Shown here: positions 1-3,793 of the stretch, one piece after another
How the letters are laid out: each line of letters begins with the position of its first letter
Numbering within the stretch: the stretch's first letter is position 1
Source: Chlorobiota bacterium
Lineage (GTDB): Bacteria > Bacteroidota > Bacteroidia > Bacteroidales > B39-G9
Direction of reading: 5' to 3'
NCBI GenBank assembly: GCA_030632095.1
Contig: DAOVJU010000238.1
Coordinates: 1-5,903 of the forward strand
DNA length: 5,903 nucleotides
Notes under the pieces: model-generated
The model's database searches: none
The model's input: only the letters and a program-made list of their open reading frames with translations
Told to the model about the DNA's origin: nothing
Program-made: the position numbers and the translations under genes

Positions 1-60
1 CATCCTCGTTACCGCTATTGCTTAAACGAGGACGAGGCTGATTTATCATTACAAGTATAA
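1..60 (+). CDS. Possible 3' end of an upstream gene (uncertain)
   Basis: One plus-strand frame is open from the left edge to a TAA at 58-60 and gives a 19-residue tail ending NEDEADLSLQV. This could be the C-terminus of a gene that lies mostly outside the window, and its base composition is richer in GC than the leader that follows. The minus strand competes: an ATG at 49 reading leftward gives MINQPRPRLSNSGNED and stays open to the edge. A 7-bp inverted repeat (4-10 with 25-31) lies inside either reading and has no T-run after it, so it is not a terminator. No family is recognised, and the real coding strand cannot be decided from this fragment. Confidence 0.2.
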   Translation, partial: HPRYRYCLNEDEADLSLQV

Positions 61-184
61 GAAAGTTCTATAAATGGATTTTCTAAATACATATTAACCA
101 TAATCCGAATAGTACGCGTTTAGTTCCAAACTACTTAAAGATAAACAGACTGATAAACACCTGAAGTAATCGACTAAATGTTTC

Positions 185-215
185 TTGATCAATTAAAATT
201 AATGTTGTACATTTA
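185..215 (+). promoter_or_regulatory. Weak candidate promoter of the LipL32-like gene
   Basis: A TTG at 185-187 and TACATTTA at 208-215 are separated by 20 bases. They resemble the Bacteroidota -33 (TTG) and -7 (TAnnTTTG) elements, with one mismatch in the last base of the -7 element. Transcription would then begin near 222 and leave a leader of about 30 bases. The region is so AT-rich that a chance match is quite possible. Confidence 0.25.
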
Positions 216-251
216 TTGAAATCAATTTTCTAAACTAACTTAAATCAATTT
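188..251 (+). repeat. ATCAATT repeats and small palindrome before the LipL32-like gene
   Basis: The heptamer ATCAATT occurs at 188-194, 221-227 and 244-250. The last two copies sit inside a perfect 10-base direct repeat, AAATCAATTT, at 219-228 and 242-251, 23 bases apart and ending at the start codon. The middle copy also forms the right arm of a palindrome, ATTGA-AA-TCAAT, at 215-226. A regulator binding site or an initiation-region element is possible, but AT-rich leaders produce such repeats by chance. Confidence 0.35.
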
Positions 252-956
252 ATGATGAAAAAACTAACAAGAATTCTATTTATTTTTAGTACGCTTCTAG
301 CATTTGTATTAACTGAAAATGTTCAGGCTCAAAAGCTGGATAAATTTGGAAGTTCAATAACAAAACAAGCTGGCCCAAAAACCATAAGAGTTCCTTATAC
401 TCAGGTTATTACTTATTTGGGTTTTGCTGAAGTTGGATCTGAAGATGCTGTAGTTGATGGAAAAAAATTCACCTACCTTTATATTTGGATCCCGGCAATA
501 GCACCTGAATTAGGTGTTAGAATGATGTCTCCGGCAGGAGATGTAGGTAAGATTAAAGATGCAATTAAAGCTGCAAATTTTGATGACAACAGCTCTTCCG
601 AAGAGTATTTTGATACCTACATTACATTGGAAAGATCTAATATTGTTAGCAAGGATAATATTACCGAAGAAAAAGTAGCGGCTGCAAACTGGATAGTTCT
701 TGACAGGAATGATGATAGTGGAGAAATGCCAAAAAACCCGGGTGGAAGTAGCTATAATTCATTGCTTAGATACGAAAGTGTTGCCAGTGATCCATTAAAA
801 GCGCTTACAGTTGGTTTGTACAGAATTGGTTTTACCACTTATAAAGTAGGTGAAGTAAAAGGTACATTTATTGCGCAAATTGCTGCTCCAATAAAACTTC
901 CGGGTGTTGCAATAGCAAAAACATTAGAAGATCTAAATGCTCAATTGGGAGAGTAA
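252..956 (+). CDS. LipL32-like exported protein (calcium-binding jelly-roll fold)
   Basis: This 234-residue protein matches Leptospira LipL32, recognised from memory of that sequence. Shared blocks are YLYIWIPA-x4-LGVRMMSPAGDVG at 75-99, FDT at 120-122, YNSL at 168-171 and GLYRIGFTTYKVGEVKG at 188-204. The five side chains reported to bind calcium in LipL32 (D132, T133, D164, D165, Y178) correspond to D121, T122, D154, D155 and Y168 here, so calcium binding is likely. LipL32's poly-aspartate stretch is reduced to DRNDDSGE (151-158). The signal peptide is about residues 1-26, with cleavage after VQA. The protein has no cysteine, so it lacks the lipidation site of LipL32 and should be periplasmic or secreted. 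Its length is close to mature LipL32. LipL32's own role is unsettled (abundance, matrix binding), so no function is assigned. Two in-frame ATGs (252 and 255) are possible starts; neither has a Shine-Dalgarno sequence. It is probably monocistronic. Confidence 0.9.
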   Translation: MMKKLTRILFIFSTLLAFVLTENVQAQKLDKFGSSITKQAGPKTIRVPYTQVITYLGFAEVGSEDAVVDGKKFTYLYIWIPAIAPELGVRMMSPAGDVGKIKDAIKAANFDDNSSSEEYFDTYITLERSNIVSKDNITEEKVAAANWIVLDRNDDSGEMPKNPGGSSYNSLLRYESVASDPLKALTVGLYRIGFTTYKVGEVKGTFIAQIAAPIKLPGVAIAKTLEDLNAQLGE

Positions 957-993
957 TAAATTCCTGGTTGAAGTTATTAAAGGATTTTGAATG

Positions 994-1033
994 GGTTGTC
1001 ATTTTCAATAGCAAATGACAACCTTTTTATTTT
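994..1033 (+). terminator. Strong intrinsic terminator after the LipL32-like gene
   Basis: GGTTGTCATTT (994-1004) pairs perfectly with AAATGACAACC (1013-1023), giving an 11-bp stem and an 8-base loop. The tract TTTTTATTTT follows directly. The tract exists only on the plus strand, so this ends the transcript of the LipL32-like gene, 37 bases after its stop codon. Confidence 0.92.
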
Positions 1034-1302
1034 ACATTGAATTCTTGAATGATTTATCTTTTTCTTGTCCAAATAATTTTAAGTAATCCAGTAATTCCCA
1101 CGTTGAAAATCAAAGCCTTGCAGAGATGTGAGGCTTTTTTTGTTTTAGCTCGCTTGAAACATGGGTTGAGTAGCTAAGCGAAATTTCATCCTTAATCACT
1201 CTCCTAACCATATGTAATGATCCCCAGTCATACCTTTTTTTTCATAACTGCATTTCTCAATAAAATCAACTTTCTATTTACAGAATTGATGGATAAATTT
1301 CA
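1034..1302. other. Non-coding interval between LipL32-like and lipoprotein genes
   Basis: No convincing coding sequence is seen here. The interval holds the terminator-like hairpin at 1112-1141 (annotated separately), a 6-bp inverted repeat TCGCTT/AAGCGA (1150-1155 with 1176-1181) across a 20-base loop, and a run of eight T at 1235-1242 behind a poor 6-bp bulged hairpin. A small RNA ending at 1112-1141 is possible, but no good promoter is visible for it. Confidence 0.5.
1112..1141 (+). terminator. Second, orphan intrinsic terminator
   Basis: AAAGCCT (1112-1118) pairs with AGGCTTT (1131-1137). The stem extends inward through two G-U pairs, one C-G and one A-T pair, to a GAGA tetraloop of the GNRA type (1123-1126), for about 11 pairs in total. 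The 3' arm runs into seven T (1135-1141), then G and TTTT. It lies 88 bases past the first terminator with no gene between them. It may be a backup terminator, the 3' end of a small RNA, or the remnant of a lost gene. Confidence 0.75.
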
Positions 1303-1310
1303 TATATTTG
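1303..1310 (+). promoter_or_regulatory. Promoter -7 element of the small lipoprotein gene
   Basis: TATATTTG matches the Bacteroidota -7 consensus TAnnTTTG exactly. The nearest upstream TTG (1286-1288) is only 14 bases away, shorter than usual, so the -33 element is weak or absent. Transcription would start around 1316-1318, at or inside the first possible ATG (1315), which favours the later start at 1348. Confidence 0.55.
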
Positions 1311-1347
1311 ATATATGCATAAAAAACATTCTAAAAATAATAATGCT

Positions 1348-1584
1348 ATGAAAAAAAGGTTATTGTCAATCATTTCAGTTATCAGCATAATTTTTGTTGC
1401 CAGCTTATTTTTTCATTCCTGTGAATTAGAAGACTGCGCTACTTGTGAACAAATTCGAACAGATACTGACGGAACAAAAACTATACTACAAACTGTTACG
1501 GCTTGTGATGAAGAACTTAAAGCATTAGAAAATGAACCTCCTGTAACTATTGGTGGTGTTATTACTGAATGGGTTTGTGAATAG
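1348..1584 (+). CDS. Small cysteine-rich lipoprotein of unknown function
   Basis: From the ATG at 1348 the product has 78 residues: a basic MKKR start, a hydrophobic stretch (about 5-22) and FFHSC, a loose but acceptable lipobox with C25 as the lipidated residue. It should therefore be exported and anchored to a membrane. The mature part is only 54 residues and acidic, with cysteines at 25, 30, 33, 53 and 77. C30 and C33 form a CxxC pair, and the four non-lipidated cysteines could make two disulfides. The C-terminal pattern TIGG-x4-EWVCE resembles small hypothetical lipoproteins I associate with Bacteroidota, but I know no function for them. An ATG at 1315 would add 11 residues (MHKKHSKNNNA) before the signal peptide; it is disfavoured because the promoter element ends at 1310. 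The stop codon abuts the stop of the convergent phosphatase gene. Confidence 0.75.
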   Translation: MKKRLLSIISVISIIFVASLFFHSCELEDCATCEQIRTDTDGTKTILQTVTACDEELKALENEPPVTIGGVITEWVCE

Positions 1585-1611
1585 TTAATACCTGATTCCT
1601 ATTACACAAAC
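1573..1611. terminator. Hairpin spanning the convergent gene junction (possible bidirectional 3' end)
   Basis: GTTTGTGAATAG (1573-1584) pairs with CTATT-A-CACAAAC (1599-1611), giving 12 base pairs with a single bulged A (1604) and a 14-base loop. The left arm is the last codons and TAG stop of the lipoprotein gene. The right arm is coding sequence of the phosphatase (Val-Cys-Val-Ile on the minus strand), whose TAA stop lies in the loop. No good T-run follows on either strand, so this is a non-canonical terminator or RNA-stabilising structure at best. Confidence 0.5.
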
Positions 1612-3474
1612 ATCATCTATTTGTTCCACATCTTTTTTCCATTCCTCAAAAACAGTGTCTAATTTTTCAGCTTGTTTCACCATTGATTTGTTTTGCATTC
1701 CCTTTAGTATTTCCTTAAAATTTTTACTCATAAATTTCTTATACTTTGGCCCGCCAAACTGGTCAACATAGCCATCAGAGAAAATATAAAAGGTGTCTCC
1801 TTTTTGAAGATCAAATTCATGAATTGTAAAATCATTCATTTTCATATAAATAGATGCAGGCATTTTATCTCCTTTAACTTCTGTTAACTCATTTTTCCTG
1901 AAAAAATACATTGGGTTAAAGGCGCCTGCAAACTGCAGTTTGTCTTTCTTTTTATCAATCACACAAATGGCAATATCCATACCGTCTTTAACAGCACTAT
2001 CTTCTTTACTTTGGCCCAGTGATGAAATAACACTTTTTCTTAGTTGATTTAATATCTCATTAGGCTTATAAATTTGTTTGTTTATCACTATCTCGTTCAA
2101 CAGGCTTACTCCTAACATACTCATAAAAGCGCCGGGGACACCATGCCCGGTACAATCGGCTGCTACAACAATTAATTTATTATCTACTACACAGTTCCAG
2201 TAAAAATCACCACTAACAATATCCCGTGGCTTAAAAAGAACAAAATGCTCAATTCTATCACTAAAAAATTCAATAGAAGGGATCATGGCTGTTTGTATCC
2301 GCTTGGCATACTCAATGCTATCCATGATATGCTGTTTCTGATATGCAATTTGGTCACGCTGGCTTCGGATTACATCCCTTTCTTTTTCAATTTCCTCTTT
2401 TTGTTCCAGTATTTTTTTGTTTTTAGCTTCCAGCACTATATTAGCTTCTTTTTTAATTTTATATGCCCGATAAATAAAATATCCAAGTCCAATAATCATG
2501 CACAAAACTATTACAAAGAAGAATATTACTATTTCCTGTTTTTCAATTGCTTTTAATTGCTCACTCATAATACTCTTTTGACTGGCTATTCTTTCTCCTT
2601 GAAGTTTTATTTCCTTATTTCTTATTGTAATCACTTTTTCTTTTTCATGCAGTACCTTCTCTTTGGCAAAAAGTTCTTCATTTTTAACTTCTATCTCCTT
2701 ATTTTTTATTACCAGTTCTTTTGATTTTATTACCAGCAAATATGATTTTTGCTCAAAATCCTTCTGTTTAATAGTAATTTCTTTATTTAATCCACCCAGT
2801 TTTTTCTTCTGAATTTCAATTTTTTGGGCTAGCTCTTCAATTTCTTCTTTTTGTTCTTTAATAAATATTTTTTGCAGAGTTGTGATTACTTTTTCTTCTT
2901 CAAGTGCAATATCAGTTTCTTCATAGAGGCCTTCCCAATCTTCCCTTGTTTTAATAGACTGTGCAAGAAACAGCTCTGACACTTTTAAATTTTCAGCTTC
3001 CATCCTTTCCTGATTAGCTTCAAAGCGGGGTTTTTTCTCTACCACCAAAAAGTTGATCATTGACTTTTGAAATTCGTAATTTTCTGTAATCAGTAGAGTA
3101 CGATTTCCTTTTATATTTTTCAAAATATTATTAATGTTAAAATTATCTTTCTGGTATACAAATAGAACCTGAGTGGGAACAATATCTTCAATTTTTCTAA
3201 AGTGAACCAATTTTACCCCTTTGTTATGAAGTGTGTCTCTTGATTTGACCACATTGTGAAATTCCAGAAAAAATGCTATCTCATCAGCAAGCACACCAAT
3301 GGTAAAATCTTCCAATCCGGCAAATTCTTCATTTTCCCAGTTTACATATTTAGAAATATCAAGAATAAAATTAGACCGGGTAGTATTGTCTAATGTTTCT
3401 TGTCCTGCACCAGGTTTAGCAAAAAAACTAATCATTAGTAAACATAGAATAATATGAGCGGCTTGTGTCTTCAT
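1585..3474 (-). CDS. Membrane sensor phosphatase: YfiR-like periplasmic domain + SpoIIE/PP2C
   Basis: This protein has 629 residues with the start at 3474. In order: signal peptide (about 1-24); a YfiR-like (DUF4154) domain (about 30-175) with YVNW, IGVLAD and MINFLVVEKKPRFEAN; a long coiled coil (about 190-312); one membrane helix (about 315-335); a cytoplasmic coiled coil (about 338-395); and a SpoIIE-type PP2C domain (about 396-629). Catalytic motifs are complete: PRDIVSGDFYW (D423), AADCTGHGVPGAFMS (D440), DGMDIA, FSDGYVDQFGG (D567) and DDVCVIGIR (D621). It should be an active Mn/Mg-dependent serine/threonine phosphatase. In this family the usual substrate is a phosphorylated STAS anti-anti-sigma factor; none is encoded nearby. 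YfiR of Pseudomonas is a separate periplasmic repressor of a diguanylate cyclase. Here the related domain is fused to a different output and has no cysteines, so YfiR-type disulfide control is excluded. A TTG at 3528 would add 18 residues before the signal peptide and is unlikely. Confidence 0.92.
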   Translation of the reverse strand: MKTQAAHIILCLLMISFFAKPGAGQETLDNTTRSNFILDISKYVNWENEEFAGLEDFTIGVLADEIAFFLEFHNVVKSRDTLHNKGVKLVHFRKIEDIVPTQVLFVYQKDNFNINNILKNIKGNRTLLITENYEFQKSMINFLVVEKKPRFEANQERMEAENLKVSELFLAQSIKTREDWEGLYEETDIALEEEKVITTLQKIFIKEQKEEIEELAQKIEIQKKKLGGLNKEITIKQKDFEQKSYLLVIKSKELVIKNKEIEVKNEELFAKEKVLHEKEKVITIRNKEIKLQGERIASQKSIMSEQLKAIEKQEIVIFFFVIVLCMIIGLGYFIYRAYKIKKEANIVLEAKNKKILEQKEEIEKERDVIRSQRDQIAYQKQHIMDSIEYAKRIQTAMIPSIEFFSDRIEHFVLFKPRDIVSGDFYWNCVVDNKLIVVAADCTGHGVPGAFMSMLGVSLLNEIVINKQIYKPNEILNQLRKSVISSLGQSKEDSAVKDGMDIAICVIDKKKDKLQFAGAFNPMYFFRKNELTEVKGDKMPASIYMKMNDFTIHEFDLQKGDTFYIFSDGYVDQFGGPKYKKFMSKNFKEILKGMQNKSMVKQAEKLDTVFEEWKKDVEQIDDVCVIGIRY

Positions 3475-3516
3475 AATTATAAATAAATTTGAGTTACTAT
3501 TTTGATAATAAAAATA

Positions 3517-3524
3517 CAAAATTA
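3517..3524 (-). promoter_or_regulatory. Promoter -7 element of the phosphatase gene
   Basis: On the minus strand this reads TAATTTTG, an exact match to TAnnTTTG. Transcription would start near 3510, leaving a leader of about 36 bases before the ATG at 3474. No TTG stands at the expected -33 distance. The position supports the 3474 start, because the TTG at 3528 would lie upstream of the transcript. Confidence 0.5.
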
Positions 3525-3793
3525 TCAACAGGAAAATGAAAACTATTTCGTTTAAATTATTTATGATGGTATAGTTAACTACTGATTAATAATCTATCTT
3601 TTTCTAAGATTATTGAAATCATTCCCCCGCAACTTCCTGTCAAATTTCAAGGTCTTTATGCTCTAAAGAAATAAGAACAAAAGTAATTTAATTGTATGCA
3701 GGCATTAAAAAATGCACATAATTGGAGTTTATCTTGCAACCATTCATTATATAACTTGTCTTTTTTTGTAGCTTAATTTTCAATAATCTAAAT
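3525..3793. other. Divergent control region between phosphatase and receptor genes
   Basis: No coding sequence is seen. The region must hold the plus-strand promoter of the receptor gene, but no good TTG/TAnnTTTG pair was found there. Besides the inverted repeats at 3584-3614, there is an imperfect hairpin at 3695-3720, with TATG/CATA outer arms and a GCATT-AAAA-AATGC core (3702-3715). It lies about 75 bases before the receptor start and could be an operator or chance. Confidence 0.45.
3584..3614. repeat. Overlapping palindromes, possible operator
   Basis: GATTA-A-TAATC (3584-3594) is a perfect 5-1-5 palindrome. AATAATCT (3588-3595) also pairs with AGATTATT (3607-3614) across 11 bases. The GATTA half-site thus appears three times in 31 bases, in alternating orientation. 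This layout suits a dimeric regulator acting on the divergent genes, but the composition is AT-rich and no regulator gene is nearby. Confidence 0.3.

Noticed and set aside
4..31. 7-bp inverted repeat CCTCGTT/AACGAGG as a terminator
   Set aside because: The loop is 14 bases and no T-run follows; the arms fall within a possible coding tail.
1150..1181. TCGCTT/AAGCGA inverted repeat as a functional element
   Set aside because: Only six pairs around a 20-base loop, with no T-run and no promoter-like context; not distinguishable from chance.
1214..1242. Possible third terminator (short stem followed by eight T)
   Set aside because: The stem is only six pairs with a bulge (GTaATGA with TCATAC) and is weak, so the T-run is more likely ordinary AT-rich sequence.
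2245..2556. Plus-strand open frame of 103 codons
   Set aside because: It lies wholly antisense to the phosphatase gene, over its coiled-coil and membrane-helix coding region. Its Phe-rich product (FFFNFLFLFQYFFVF) is the mirror of Lys/Glu-rich codons, so it is a shadow.
3475..3528. Extended N-terminus of the phosphatase starting at TTG 3528
   Set aside because: It would put 18 extra residues ahead of a good signal peptide, uses a rare start codon, and lies upstream of the predicted transcription start near 3510.
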